Assembly (NCBI GenBank): GCA_020796225.1
Contig: CM036753.1
Coordinates: forward strand, 68,563,865 to 68,627,864
Direction: 5' to 3'
Source of the DNA: Arion vulgaris
Taxonomy: Eukaryota; Mollusca; Gastropoda; Stylommatophora; Arionidae
DNA length: 64,000 nucleotides
Below are positions 41,258 through 51,570 of the stretch, in pieces (positions within the stretch are counted from its first letter, which is position 1; each line of letters opens with the position of its first letter). Below the pieces are notes generated by a model that was not told the origin of the DNA, ran no database searches, and worked only from the letters and a program-made list of their open reading frames with translations. A program made the position numbers and the translations under genes.

Positions 41258-41475
41258 AGGTTTCTAAAGCCAAAGGATTGAAGTCAGTGCACCGGGTTTG
41301 AGCTGGGTCCCTCTCAGCAGAAGTGGCACGCCACCTGCCGAGAGTATGACACAAAGTACGAACTCTATAGCTCAGGCAAAAGTTCTAAAGGTCTCTGGAA
41401 AAAATGCATGTGTGAACTGAACGATGCAGTTTGGATTCGAACTCCCGACCTTCAGAACGTAAAACAAAGATACTT
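41258..41475 (-). mobile_element. SINE-D
   Basis: AAAGGATTGAAGTCAGTGCA at the 3' side, CACGCCACCTGCCGAGAGTA in the body, and GGATTCGAACTCCCGACC as B box. The A-box side beyond 41475 is lost. Confidence 0.82.
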
Positions 41476-41876
41476 TTTTTGCTACCTGATGATTGTCTAT
41501 AGTTCGATATATTTGTTTCCTTGTTGGCGTGTTCTCTGTTCACGATTTCGCGAAACGAACATTTGCCTGTCTCTGTACAATGTATGTATATATCGCTATA
41601 TCCCTGCAACAAGAAATCTATGTCACTTTCAAGCGCGTTGCATGCGTCTCACGCACCACAAAAATACCCGGTTCGTGTAGCATATCGTACGATTGCGTTT
41701 TTTTCCCCAGTGAACCATAGTCTTACGGCAGATGATGTCAAGTATCTAGTCCTATTAAAGACAGGCGATAAAATATAGGTGTTCAAGTTGTAAGAAACTA
41801 TTTTTTTTGTAGTTTAACGTCGAACATAGCTGCTGTCATATGAGCCAAGCTCCGATATGAATAAACTATGTGGTTA
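41476..41876. other. No recognised feature
   Basis: Unique-looking DNA with several overlapping short open frames, none resembling a known family. Confidence 0.4.
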
Positions 41877-41884
41877 GGGAGAAT

Positions 41885-42350
41885 GGTACTTGTCTACAAT
41901 TTCACCGCAGGAAAAGGAAACCTCGCTGACCTAAGTTAAGTGACGTCAGTCCGTCATCAGTGTTTGCGGACGTGGAGGAGAGCCGGGTTCAAAGGTCACG
42001 GATGTGGTGTTTATTGTGTATTCTGTATGTAAATAAGCAGTGTTTTACTTAAATTGGGAGCCCTGAAAAGGTCTGTATGTGGGAATATGAGGTGGAAGGA
42101 GGCAGGATGGGACTAGGAGTGTTACTGTGGGGCCAGAAACTTATGGTATCAGCAATAATAGCTACGAAGGGTCTAAATTTCTGGATTTAGTCCGGCGACG
42201 CCACATAAACTCAGACACTCAGGGAATGACGGGATTTTGCGTCAATAACATAAATAATGGGGAACCTCTGCGTTATATTTAGAACAATGCTCGCAAACAT
42301 TCTATATTTAGAATGACCCAGTTTTTGCGGTGAAATTGTAGACAAGTACC
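41885..42350. mobile_element. 466-bp MITE, perfect 25-bp TIRs, 8-bp TSD
   Basis: The first 25 bases, starting GGTACTTGTCTACAATTTCA, are exactly inverted at 42326-42350. Perfect duplications GGGAGAAT flank it (41877-41884 and 42351-42358). Perfect ends and duplication indicate a recent insertion. There is no coding capacity. An 8-bp duplication allows hAT, P or Merlin-type superfamilies; the GG terminus is unlike usual hAT (CA-start) ends, so the superfamily is open. Confidence 0.92.
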
Positions 42351-42465
42351 GGGAGAATTATCATCATTGCACAATGGACAGATCTACAGGTCTTGCTCGA
42401 CATTTCCATCAAGGTAAGGTTCTGTGCTGATTAATCAAACGTCTTGTGTTACTAGCAAAGTTTCA

Positions 42466-42767
42466 GTTTCAGTTTGGAATTTCTTCATTGCATTCTGGAC
42501 ATGTCAATAGGTGATCCAATCTCCTTCGTAATATCTCCAACAGCGTCCAGTACCAACTGACCGAACCAGTTCCAATTTGATTGATGAGCCTATGCATATA
42601 ACTGGTTTATTGTTCTTTTCTGGCCACTTCAATCTTCAATCCCAGCTCCTGCAATCTAGTAGTTGACATGGATTGGTTTCAATGAAAATCTTATTTGAGG
42701 CCACACTTTATGATGGCATTCAAAATGTCAGCTCTATACATTGGCTGGCCCCCTGATATGGTGGCAG

Positions 42768-42799
<32 letters not shown>

Positions 42800-43108
42800 T
42801 TACTGCTCTCTCATTGCCAACGACACCAATATGACCCGGACTGAAGATAAGTTCGTGCGTGCAAATTGTTCATTGCCAACGACACCAATATGACCCGGAC
42901 TGAAGATAAGTTCGTGCGTGCAAATTGTTCATTGCCAACGACACCAATATGACCCGGACTGAAGATAAGTTCGTGCGTGCAAATTGTTCATTGCCAACGA
43001 CACCAATATGACCCGGACTGAAGATAAGTTCGTGCGTGCAAATTGTTCATTGCCAACGACACCAATATGACCCGGACTGAAGATAAGTTCGTGCGTGCAA
43101 ATTGTTCA
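42466..43108 (-). pseudogene. LINE-I 3' end with internal 59-bp array
   Basis: Reverse-strand LINE-I end: the CAGTTTCAGTTTGGAATTTC tail, GACATGTCAATAGGTGATCC, and the RTGTVSRW and SAAISG regions in decayed form. The ACTGGCTGGCT segment has become a (CCAG)n run (42770-42800). The segment coding F-SPGHIGVVGNERA has been amplified five times. Confidence 0.82.
42812..43106. repeat. 59-bp array made from a LINE RNase H segment
   Basis: Five identical units CATTGCCAACGACACCAATA, TGACCCGGACTGAAGATAAG, TTCGTGCGTGCAAATTGTT. On the minus strand each encodes SPGHIGVVGNERA, the last conserved block of the RNase H domain. Absence of divergence implies recent expansion or homogenisation. Confidence 0.95.
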
Positions 43109-43340
43109 TGTCTGATAGTTCTCGTTTACAGTCGTATCACCTTCACTCTGAATTACGTGAATATACTGTCCTAGACATGAGGATGTTTGTAGCAATGAGA
43201 GATCGGATATGCTTGCATCAACAGCATTGATTGTTAGTGTTTTGTGGATAGATCTTGGGGGTGATCTTCGTCTCTTCATGACCGCCTGTTGGATGCGGAT
43301 ACTAAAAATGATGTTGAATCGATTCAGCGACTTTAGAAGT
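43108..43340 (-). pseudogene. LINE fragment (46975 family)
   Basis: TGTTCATGTCTGATAGTTCT, CGTTTACAGTCGTATCACCT and TCACTCTGAATTACG align with 46975-47040 and 60835-60890. Heavily decayed. Confidence 0.5.
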
Positions 43341-43424
43341 TTGGAGGTACACGTTGTAAAAGTAGAAATTGATGCCTGAGAGACACACACACAGAGAGAG
43401 AGAGAGAGAGAAGAGACAGAGCAG

Positions 43425-43530
43425 TGTGTTTAACCAGCGAGCAACAGGAACCATCAGTATGCATAAACTGCGACATTTGTTAGAGAAGACTGAGTACTTA
43501 TGGGTCTGCCCGAGCGCTACTAAGACGTCG
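43425..43530 (+). pseudogene. LINE C-terminal scrap
   Basis: Reads CVFNQRATGTISMHKLRHL then LEKTEYLWVCPSATK, parallel to NQNRTGTVSRWTLLEIL and HLWTCPECN of LINE-I. A GA microsatellite precedes it (43390-43416). Confidence 0.55.
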
Positions 43531-44189
43531 ATTTAGTAACCAATAACCAATAATCAATAACCACCTCAGTAAGGGATGCTACAGACTACAATCTCAAGTC
43601 TTATAACACATATTATGGACACGTAGAGATAGTGCGCACTACCTGTACCGCTTGCTACTATAGAACGGCATTGTCAGTATCAGGAGACATTGTTGGACTG
43701 GGAACATTGCCTCATGTTTAAATTTGGAATTGAATGGGGAAGGGTGCGTAGCCAGGATCTGTAACGTTGTCAATGACCTACCTGACCTATATTGATTGAT
43801 AGGCGGAGTAAAGAAAATAAATTGGGGAGGGTTGAAAGAAGCGGTTCCAGATGAATGACAGCAGACTATAAACGTTTGGGGTTGAGAAAACCTTGGGACC
43901 TGTGACTCATTCAACCTTCTGTTATCGGTTGCGTTTCCCGGTGTGTCTGTGCGTACGTGTGTGTCTTTTTCTTCTCCTTTTAAAGTTCATCAAAGGTTAG
44001 TGAGGAGACATAGTTGGGAGAGGAACACGCAGCAGCCTGTCAGCCTGTACCATCAGGACAATGATCAGAACTTGCTGGAAATTAATTGTGGTCAAACTTC
44101 GATGTTCAGACGGCACATGATATTGATGATATGTTAGTAGGTATGCTTATATATAAATATATACTTCTTCACCGATCTCTGGTCATACG
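43531..44189. other. No recognised feature
   Basis: Contains a short AACCAATAA repeat at 43538-43565. Short open frames on both strands have no recognisable motif. Confidence 0.4.
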
Positions 44190-44345
44190 CCTGATTTACT
44201 ATGGACCACAAATTGGGTAGTCAGCTTTATGTTTGTCCAAAACTTAGTTTTAAGGTCGACTGGGTGTGGTCACATGTTGCTCCTGGAGAAGGCAGTCTTG
44301 CAGGACATGTTCAGGTGCCTGTTACGATTGCTGACACTGACAGAT
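44190..44345 (-). pseudogene. LINE C-terminal fragment
   Basis: Reverse reading APEHVLQDCLLQEQHVTTPS matches TTEHVLQDCPCMSSLES at 45675 in the LINE below. Short relic. Confidence 0.6.
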
Positions 44346-44398
44346 AGCTGTTTGACTTATTCATAGTCTATGTGTCTGTTGAGACTGCAGTGTCCGGT

Positions 44399-44652
44399 GA
44401 AATGAAAATCGTGGCATATCCGTTACAGAACGTAGCCATCAACCACAGTAAACGAGTCGTTGATTTTCTAGGCACTACTTATACGTTCAGTAGTTTGCCA
44501 TTGCTTTCTGAACGGTGATGTCTATTTTTACCTTTTTTGTAAAAATCCCACGGAAACGAATTTGCTTCCAAACTTGCCCACCGTTGGATTTGAAACAGGT
44601 ACGCTTGGGTTGTGATCAAGCTCACTACCGCTTGAGCTACAGACGCTCACGT
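44399..44652 (-). mobile_element. SINE-E with perfect 10-bp TSD
   Basis: GGCATATCCGTTACAGAACG at its 3' end, GTTCAGTAGTTTGCCATTGC and GTAAAAATCCCACGG in the body, GAGCTACAGACGCTCACG as head. Flanks AGTGTCCGGT at 44389-44398 and 44653-44662. Confidence 0.9.
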
Positions 44653-44934
44653 AGTGTCCGGTACGTAGAGGAAATATAATGACATGTTCTGTTCTGCTGG
44701 GGTCTTTGAGAGAGTTTTTTTTCATTATCGAATCCCGTGTTTGTCTTGCGTTCTTTGTTTGTAGATGTTCTCTTCTAGAGTGTTTTGAAATCTTGAAAAG
44801 ACAGTGCTTAGCAGACATGACATTTGACGCTGCCTTCTTTAGCCAAAACATCGGCACTCTCATTGCATTCAATGCCATAGTGAGATGGAATCCTTACATA
44901 CTAACTTACACCAACAGCGACATCAATCTCTGTA

Positions 44935-45130
44935 GAAGATCATTCTGAAGAGCATTTTACCGGGAAGACGATTGTGAGGAGGACCAAGGAGATGTTATAG
45001 ACGAGTTGAGTATGACTGCAGCAGTCGCGGGACACCTCACACAGGACAGGGATGCAATTAGAGCTGCTATCATTGGAGCCAAGTTTCGACATGGGCAAGC
45101 TAGACGATTAGTGATCAGTCATTAGTAAGG
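44935..45130 (+). pseudogene. LINE 3' fragment
   Basis: REDDCEEDQGDVIDELSMTA, then AAVAGHLTQDRDAIRAAIIG and AKFRHGQARRL, a LINE C-terminal pattern (TQDRD, AKFRHG). Short, no RT core. Confidence 0.65.
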
Positions 45131-45234
45131 ATCACCATTATTACACTCCATACAATTTTGTTCAATCTACACAGTACAGGTTCAAGCACTACTACAGGTT
45201 TCGATCATGATCAATAGTTCCAAATCTGACTGCC

Positions 45235-45805
45235 AACAAGTGGTATTTTTTACAAATCATTATCTGTTTTGCAAGCCCTACAGAGTAACCATCCATCCCT
45301 GAGAAAAGAGCTCAGCAAGATTTCTGCCAACAAGAGAGTAACACTCCAGTGGGTACCATCACACTGTGGGGTGCCAGGTAACGAAAAGGCAGACAAACTT
45401 GCTAAAAAGGGAGCAGCATGTGAACAAATAGATAACGAAATCACATACTTTGAAGAAAAAAAGAGCTATCGTGGACATTAGAAAAGAACCTAAACTATCC
45501 AACGATGACTACCACACACTTGACAGACAAGGACAGACTACCACACACTTGACAGACAAGGACAGACTATCATCTTCCGACTCAGGATAGGACATAACAG
45601 ACTGAACAAACACCTACACATGCTACGATTATCCCCATCTCCTCTGTGTTCCTGTGGCACCGCTGATCAAACCACAGAACATGTCCTGCAAGACTGTCCC
45701 TGTATGTCCTCCCTAGAAAGTAATGCTGACTCTACAACACAATACTACATTCAAAACTACATGGCACCAGAAATGAGCTTCAGACAACAGTCGACTTCAT
45801 CATAA
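45235..45805 (+). pseudogene. RNase H-bearing LINE, C-terminal part
   Basis: Open frame with LRKELSKISANKRVTLQWVP then SHCGVPGNEKADKLAKKGAA, the end of an RNase H domain. After a frameshift and a short duplication (ACACACTTGACAGACAAGGAC twice) follow FRLRIGHNRLNKHLHML and CSCGTADQTTEHVLQDC, a zinc-knuckle-like tail typical of such LINEs. It ends at about 45835, where the tandem array begins. Confidence 0.85.
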
Positions 45806-46845
45806 GAACGCGTCTAACTGTATAATCATCAAAACTACATGGTGCCAGAGATGAGCTTCAGACAACAGTCGACTTCATCATAAGAACGCGCCTAACTGTA
45901 TAATCATCAAAACTACATGGCACCAGAGATGAGCTTCAGACAACAGTCGACTTCATCATAAGAACGCGTCTAACTGTATAATCATCAAAACTACATGGTG
46001 CCAGAGATGAGCTTCAGACAACAGTCGACTTCATCATAAGAACGCGCCTAACTGTATAATCATCAAAACTACATGGCACCAGAGATGAGCTTCAGACAAC
46101 AGTCGACTTCATCATAAGAACGCGTCTAACTGTATAATCATCAAAACTACATGGCACCAGAGATGAGCTTCAGACAACAGTCGACTTCATCATAAGAACG
46201 CGTCTAACTGTATAATCATCAAAACTACATGGCACCAGAGATGAGCTTCAGACAACAGTCGACTTCATCATAAGAACGCGTCTAACTGTATAATCATCAA
46301 AACTACATGTCACCAGAGATGAGCTTCAGACAACAGTCGATTTCTTCATAAGAACGCGTCTAACTCTATAATCATCAAAACTACATGGCACCAGAGATGA
46401 GCTTCAGACAAGTCGACTTCATCATAAGAACGCGTCTAACTCTATAATCATCAAAACTACATGGCATCAGAGATGAGCTTCAGACAACAGTCGACTTCAT
46501 CAAAGAACTGCGTCTAACTGTATAATCATCAAAACTACATGGCACCAGAATGAGCTTCAGACAACAGTCGACTTCATCATAAGAACGCGTCTAACTGTAT
46601 AATCATCAAAACTACATGGCACCAGAGATGAGCTTCAGACAACAGTCGACTTCATCATAAGAACGCGTCTAACTGTATAATCATCAAAACTACATGGCAC
46701 CAGAGATGAGCTTCAGACAACAGTCGACTTCATCATAAGAACGCGTCTAACTCTATAATCACCAAAACTACATGGCACCAGAGATGAGCTCCAGACAACA
46801 GTCGACTTCATCATAAGAACGCGTCTAACTGTATAATCATCAAAA
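45757..46845. repeat. 78-bp array built from a LINE 3' end
   Basis: About 14 units of AAAACTACATGGCACCAGAG, ATGAGCTTCAGACAACAGTC, GACTTCATCATAAGAACGCG, TCTAACTGTATAATCATC. The first unit is the LINE's own coding end and 3' end, so the array grew from it. The first units alternate GGCACC/CGTCT and GGTGCC/CGCCT (a 156-bp dimer), later ones are uniform. The true LINE terminus (GCGATCGCAAAAAAGAAG) follows the last unit. Confidence 0.96.
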
Positions 46846-46854
46846 TAGCGATCG

Positions 46855-47640
46855 CAAAAAAGAAGAAGGCACTCCATACGTCTATAGATCCTCCTTGACA
46901 TTGTATTCTTCGTAAGTCGACTGACCGCTCCAGTTCTGTCATGATTAATCAAACGTCTTGCACAACTAGTAAAGTGTTCATGTCTGGCAGCTCCTGGTTC
47001 AGTCTCATCTCCTTCACACTAGATTGTGATGCGGATTCACACGTCGGTAAAAAGAAATCATCGAATCGATCTGTTTCTCTTATGGTATTGGTTATGTCTG
47101 ATTTGTCCATTGTCCGTCCTTCCTAAATCACTGCTGTATCAGCTATCCAATCTGCTAGCTCATTGCCGTTCACGCACAGATGCCTCGATGACGGTACGAA
47201 CATAAGTGTCATTTTTCACGTGCTCAGTGTTTCTAGCCATTCATGTCGTGTGTAGCCAGATTTGATTTTCTTGAGCATGTCCATTGAGTCACTTAGAATA
47301 CATGCATGTTTAAAGGGTTTAAAGGGATTTTAAGCCGAAGGATTGACTTCATTGCACCGGGTTTTATCCCATATTGCTCGGTCCCTCTCCGCAGAAATGG
47401 CACGCCACCTGCCGAGAGTCTGCACTCGTGAACAGAAGGCCGCGAGTCCGGATTCGAACCCACGATCTTCGACTCGCAAAGCAAAGGGCTTAACCACTCA
47501 GCCACAGAGACCCCCACATGCATGTTTGTAATCATGTATGCCTTGGTCGCTGCCCTTGTTTCCATTGTATTGCCACTTGTGTTGAAGCAAAATCAACTCC
47601 CTTACCACGAACAGTTTTTGCCCCTCGAGCTTACTGTGAA
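46855..47640 (-). pseudogene. LINE RNase H fragment split by SINE-D
   Basis: Reverse reading: EALQW-like, then ACILSDSMDMLKKIKSGYTR with HEWLE, then TLMFVPSSRHLCVNGNELAD and WIADTAVI. SDS and NELAD are RNase H catalytic neighbourhoods. SINE-D interrupts it between 47312 and 47515. 46975-47040 is shared with 43108 and 60835. Confidence 0.78.
47312..47515 (-). mobile_element. SINE-D with perfect 12-bp TSD
   Basis: Own-strand head GTCTCTGTGGCTGAGTGGTT with a perfect A box, B box GGGTTCGAATCCGG, and end TTAAAATCCCTTTAAACCC. Flanks ACATGCATGTTT at 47300-47311 and 47516-47527. It inserted in LINE RNase H sequence. Confidence 0.94.
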
Positions 47641-47667
47641 TGCCTTAAAATTTCATTTATCCCGAAG

Positions 47668-47775
47668 ATGATGATAATAATGATGATGATAGACGATGGT
47701 GATGATATATTTACATATATAGTTTCTTCTACGATCCGTTCGAAATACTCAACTCTCTCTCTCTCTCGGTCGTTT
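47668..47775. repeat. GAT and CT microsatellites
   Basis: GATGATGATAATAATGATGA-type repeats at 47668-47710 and a (CT)n run at 47752-47770; the latter may be the reversed GA tail of the adjacent SINE-A2. Confidence 0.75.
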
Positions 47776-48266
47776 TTTTGTGTGTGGCCATTGTGATCAT
47801 TCTTATTGTGATATATTTATTTATTTTTCCGATCCAGAAGCACTTGAGCTTTTCAGCTTTCGGCTCGGTGCCATGGACATCTTGACCCTTCGGTTAGGTG
47901 CCACGAACACCGTAAATCTGGGGAATATGTGGCTTTTTCTGCCATCCTGCGGAATTGAACCCACACACACACAGAGGGATAGTCACCCGTAGTCCAACGC
48001 GCTACGAACACGCTGGGCAGACGGCCAAGAACGTATTTTTATGTCACATCTTCAGCGCCATTTGGAGCTCTGGTGCTTATCCTTCAGCGATGTGTCCGGA
48101 TTCAGCCGGCGTTTACTCGGTTCGCTCTCCGTTCTGTAGCAATCTAGTGTTTTTACGGTGTGGGGTAGCTAGCCCCACCTCCTTAGTCGCCTCTTACGAC
48201 ATGCGTGGCAGGTAGCAGTGGTTCTATTCTTTACACCACAATTTGGGCCCCGGTAACCACTCGGGC
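47755..48266 (-). mobile_element. SINE-A2 interrupted by SINE-C
   Basis: Body and head at 48030-48266 (ATGTCACATCTTCAGCGCC, TCGGTTCGCTCTCCGTTCTG, ACCACTCGGGCG). Its 3' part and GA tail (CCATTGTGATCATTCTTATT) lie at 47755-47827, as shown by the uninterrupted sibling at 60530-60765. SINE-C fills the gap. Confidence 0.75.
47828..48026 (-). mobile_element. SINE-C inside SINE-A2
   Basis: Full reverse copy: TTTCCGATCCAGAAGCACTT to CGCTGGGCAGACGGCC. B box (reverse) GGAATTGAACCC. TSD not clear. Confidence 0.88.
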
Positions 48267-48274
48267 GACTCAAC

Positions 48275-48706
48275 TGTTTGAGGCAACATAAAAGAAAGCG
48301 ACGTACTCTGACCGCTTATGATATATTTTTGTTCTGATGTAATCGCTCATCTGTGAGATTTCAATCATCCAATACTTACAGGTATTCTTTTTTTCTCTTG
48401 TTAATTCATTTATTTGTTTGTGAAGCATTTTTGTCTATGTTTTCTCTCCAGTTCTTCGATTTCAATGCATCTCTGATTTAGCCAAGTTTTTTTCTTTTAT
48501 AAACTATCCTGAATTTGTTAGATATTTCCTCGTGGAATACTGTCATATTCTGCATTTTCTGGTATTTTCTTCCAATTATATTATTTAATCAGTTATCCCT
48601 TTTTGTTTTCCAGTTTGTTTTCTCTCTGGAATGATTTCTTAGAAGTTTGGTGTATTGAATCTACTAACATTTGGCAATGTTCATATATACTAAAAATTAT
48701 TTTGTG
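48275..48706. other. No recognised feature
   Basis: T-rich unique DNA. Confidence 0.4.
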
Positions 48707-48719
48707 TGGCATTTTATCC

Positions 48720-48971
48720 TCTCCTTCTTCTTCTTTGCGTTCGTTCTTTACGACAAATTTTTATCACTCTTTTTGATATGTTTGATCTTTGCCAAGAACG
48801 TGTATAGTTGCACATTGGTTTGGTAGGCCCTAAACGTATAGACTTCTACACGTTTAGGACATTGCATCCGATTTCAGCCAAACCTCCTTAGTCGCTCTTA
48901 CGACATGCGTGGCAGGTAACAGTGGTTCTATTCTTTACATCCCAAATTTGGGTCCGGTAACCACTCGGGCA
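48720..48971 (-). mobile_element. SINE-A with perfect 13-bp TSD
   Basis: Complete reverse copy between TGGCATTTTATCC at 48707-48719 and 48972-48984. Several single-base losses within the body compared with the 27223 copy. Confidence 0.94.
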
Positions 48972-49129
48972 TGGCATTTTATCCATTTATGTATTGTTAA
49001 ATTATATCGTTAAGCCATTTCTTTTTTTTGAAATAACTAATGATATTAATTTTAATTTTGATTGAAAATTATTTAACTTTCTTTAATTTTGTTTAATTTT
49101 TTATCTCGACGCAATATATTCAGACGTAT

Positions 49130-49380
49130 TCATTGCGCCTAATATAGCACTTCTAACTAATTGTTGCGTGAAGACTTGCTTTCCTTAACACCACTGTCCC
49201 TCACTATTCAGGCCAGCCTTACTCAAACTTTAGATGTACTTATAATTTAGACCGCCAAGTGATGGATCAGCGTTTCTGGTAGTCCAGCCATGTGCAAACA
49301 AAATGTTTGGCCCATGCTGACATATAAGCCCTGAATTTCAAGGCATGGGCTCACTAGTGCAGCTTGTACCCACCTCACTT
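49130..49380 (-). mobile_element. SINE-M, decayed
   Basis: Parallels 39740-40015: AAGACTTGCTTTCCTTAACA, CACTATTCAGGCCAGC, TGGTAGTCCAGCCATGTGC, TTGGCCCATGCTGACAT. Head eroded. Confidence 0.55.
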
Positions 49381-49398
49381 ATTCTCTCTCACTCATTC

Positions 49399-49913
49399 TT
49401 CTTCTTCTGCGTTCTCACTTGATTGGGATTTCAGATTCTCTAATAAAGGCATCCCTTCTGCCTCCGATTATCAGCCACGCCATACAGTTTGTCTTGGACA
49501 CTGGTTGGGCCACCTCTTTCTTCTCAAGTCTGCATACTGGGGCAGTTCTGTGGGATATAATTCATATGATTTCTGCTTCCCGTTTGTGCCGACCTCTTCC
49601 CACAGTCAGTTTTGGCCACCCTCGTGATGGTAGGTCTGACATTCTTACTGCGTGGCTAAATCTCCAGGGCAGATTGGCGACCGTAGAATCCGTTATCCTA
49701 TTCCTCATTGTGAGGGGTCGTTGCACCATGTTATGCGCCTTACGACCTGGTGCATCCGTTTCTGCAAGCATTTGTTTCGGTTTAGCATTCCCTAGCGGAT
49801 ACGTGCATCCGATTTCAGCCAGACCACCTCATTCGCCTCTTACGACATACGTGGCAGGTAACAGTGGTTCTATTCTTTACACCCAAATTTGGGCCCCGGT
49901 AACCACTGGGCGT
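49399..49913 (-). mobile_element. 515-bp hybrid SINE: SINE-A head, novel body
   Basis: The own-strand head is SINE-A (CCCAGTGGTTACCGGGGCCC, GTCGTAAGAGGCGAATGAGG, GGCTGAAATCGGATGCACGT). The next roughly 380 bp match no other copy here, and it ends in AGAAGAAGAATG. Flanks CTCACTCATTC (49388-49398) and CTCACCCATTC (49914-49924) show that the whole block inserted as one unit. Part of the body could be captured LINE or host RNA. Confidence 0.8.
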
Positions 49914-49939
49914 CTCACCCATTCCATTTGGGGGATTGA

Positions 49940-50110
49940 AGGAGGGATCTCTGTGCCGTGGAGATAAAGTGCTTACCTCTTGCCCAGTACTTGGTTCGTT
50001 TCCCGTATGGACCGATTGGGATATTTGTCTAGTGATATCTGCTCTCAATGTAGACGAGATCGAGTTCCTAATTCTATCGGAGACAGACGATAAAACGTTA
50101 GTCCTTTGTA
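49940..50110 (+). mobile_element. SINE-F
   Basis: GGATCTCTGTGCCGTGGAGA, TACTTGGTTCGTTTCCC, AGACGAGATCGAGTTCCTAA and TATCGGAGACAGACGATAAA. 3' end truncated near 50105. Confidence 0.75.
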
Positions 50111-50159
50111 TGTCAAAAAATGTCAAAATGTTTCGTACAACTATTGTCTATTGTATATT

Positions 50160-50345
50160 CCCAGGTGGAAGATGTAGTTGACTGTCCACTCTTGCCGTTA
50201 AGCGTAGGGATTGGAGCTTTAATTTGCGTTCTAGGGCCAGATGAGTCACCCTTGTTGTGTTATATCCGTGTTTGTGTAATGTGGTCTTGATATTGTCTAT
50301 CCATCTTTTTCTTGGTCTTCCTTAGCTCTAGTACCCGATCTCTTT
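50160..50345 (-). pseudogene. LINE 3' fragment (4265 family)
   Basis: Reverse complement of 4270-4470: GGTGGAAGATGTAGTTGACT, CTTGCCGTTAAGCGTAGG, TGTGTAATGTGGTCTTGATA and TCCATCTTTTTCTTGGTCTT. Confidence 0.75.
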
Positions 50346-50631
50346 ATCCTAACCAAGATCTATTTCTAGCCAAGAACTGCTTAATTTAGTCGTCGGAACA
50401 TCATCACAGCAGATCTGCCTTCACGACCACTGGGTTTTCTTGACTGCAATTTCTATCAAGTCTGATACATACTGAAACTGATGTATTGATTTATATTGAC
50501 ATTTGCATCTATTCAACACCATGGTCAATGTCTTCAAGTGAACACTCATGTTGAATACACTCCTCGGCTTGGCTAATCCAAGAATTTTCTTATTTTTGTA
50601 TAACCATTTCCTTTTCTTTATTTATTTTCAT

Positions 50632-50854
50632 GTGTATCTCTTTGTGATTTGTATATGATCCGATCCTCAGAGCGATTGTACATTGTGATAGTTATTAGCC
50701 TAAAAGTAGGTCAGCACATCCTATTTCTGCAACGCTTTTATTTACTAGGTATCTTCCCCAGGCCTCTTACCTCAGTCGCCTCTTACGACATGTCTTGTAG
50801 GTCGCAGTGTTATTATTCTTTGCTCCCTTGCGAGCCCTGGCAACACACGGGCGC
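50632..50854 (-). mobile_element. SINE-B, tail lost
   Basis: TTGTGATTTGTATATGATCC, AAGTAGGTCAGCACATCC, GTCGCCTCTTACGACATGTC and CTGGCAACACACGGGCG. Core intact, no GAA tail. Confidence 0.87.
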
Positions 50855-50861
50855 TAGGTGA

Positions 50862-51562
50862 TTCTAAACAAAATATTGATATCTGTATCCTCAACCCTTA
50901 AAGAACGAGAGGAAATGGGAGGAGAGAGTTATTACCCCTTATATCTACATCCTTGCTTCTTACCAACCAAATCTTTAAACTCGGCGTGTCTCCATTTGCA
51001 ATTCTTCCATACTGTTTTACCCAACACTCCATTCCGTCAATACGTCTTCGCACTCAGCACGCTGCATCGCTTCTTGATACACCCCTGCCATGCAGACTTG
51101 ACTGTCGCGGCACGTCTCCTGTAATTTGTCCATTGTATTGAGTTTCGCGACGTTATGCCGTACGTTCACAGCCGTTTGGATAGCTTTACCCCAGTGATCT
51201 TATGTGATTTCAGAGGAATTAAATTCGGGCGCCACAGTATAGATAGCGCTGACCTATTTACAAAGTAAGTACTGAACTTAGTTTGTACATTTCTCTAGTA
51301 CCTGACGTTAATAAGAATACACTATACATATATTTATAATTATTGCAGAATGGGTGCTGTATGTAAGAAACAAGAGTTCGTGGTTCGAATCTTGTGTTTA
51401 GTAATTTGTTTGTTTTTTCACTAAGCCCCTAATACTTGTACACCGTCTATTTATTGATCATATTCATTGCCTCCGTTGTTTTTCCCGTAGTTATTAAAAC
51501 TCATTATTCTAATAGAATATATTATCAATGTATTAGACATAATAAGTAGGTTTTTTGAAAAT
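50862..51562. other. No recognised feature
   Basis: Unique-looking. 51380-51400 (GAGTTCGTGGTTCGAATCTT) resembles a B box and may be an isolated old SINE head. Confidence 0.35.
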
Positions 51563-51570
51563 AGCAGAAG

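Noticed and set aside
47440..47515. Functional tRNA gene on the minus strand
   Set aside because: A and B boxes are excellent, but the acceptor stem does not pair, a conserved 3' body follows, a 12-bp TSD surrounds the whole unit and many copies exist: it is the SINE-D head.
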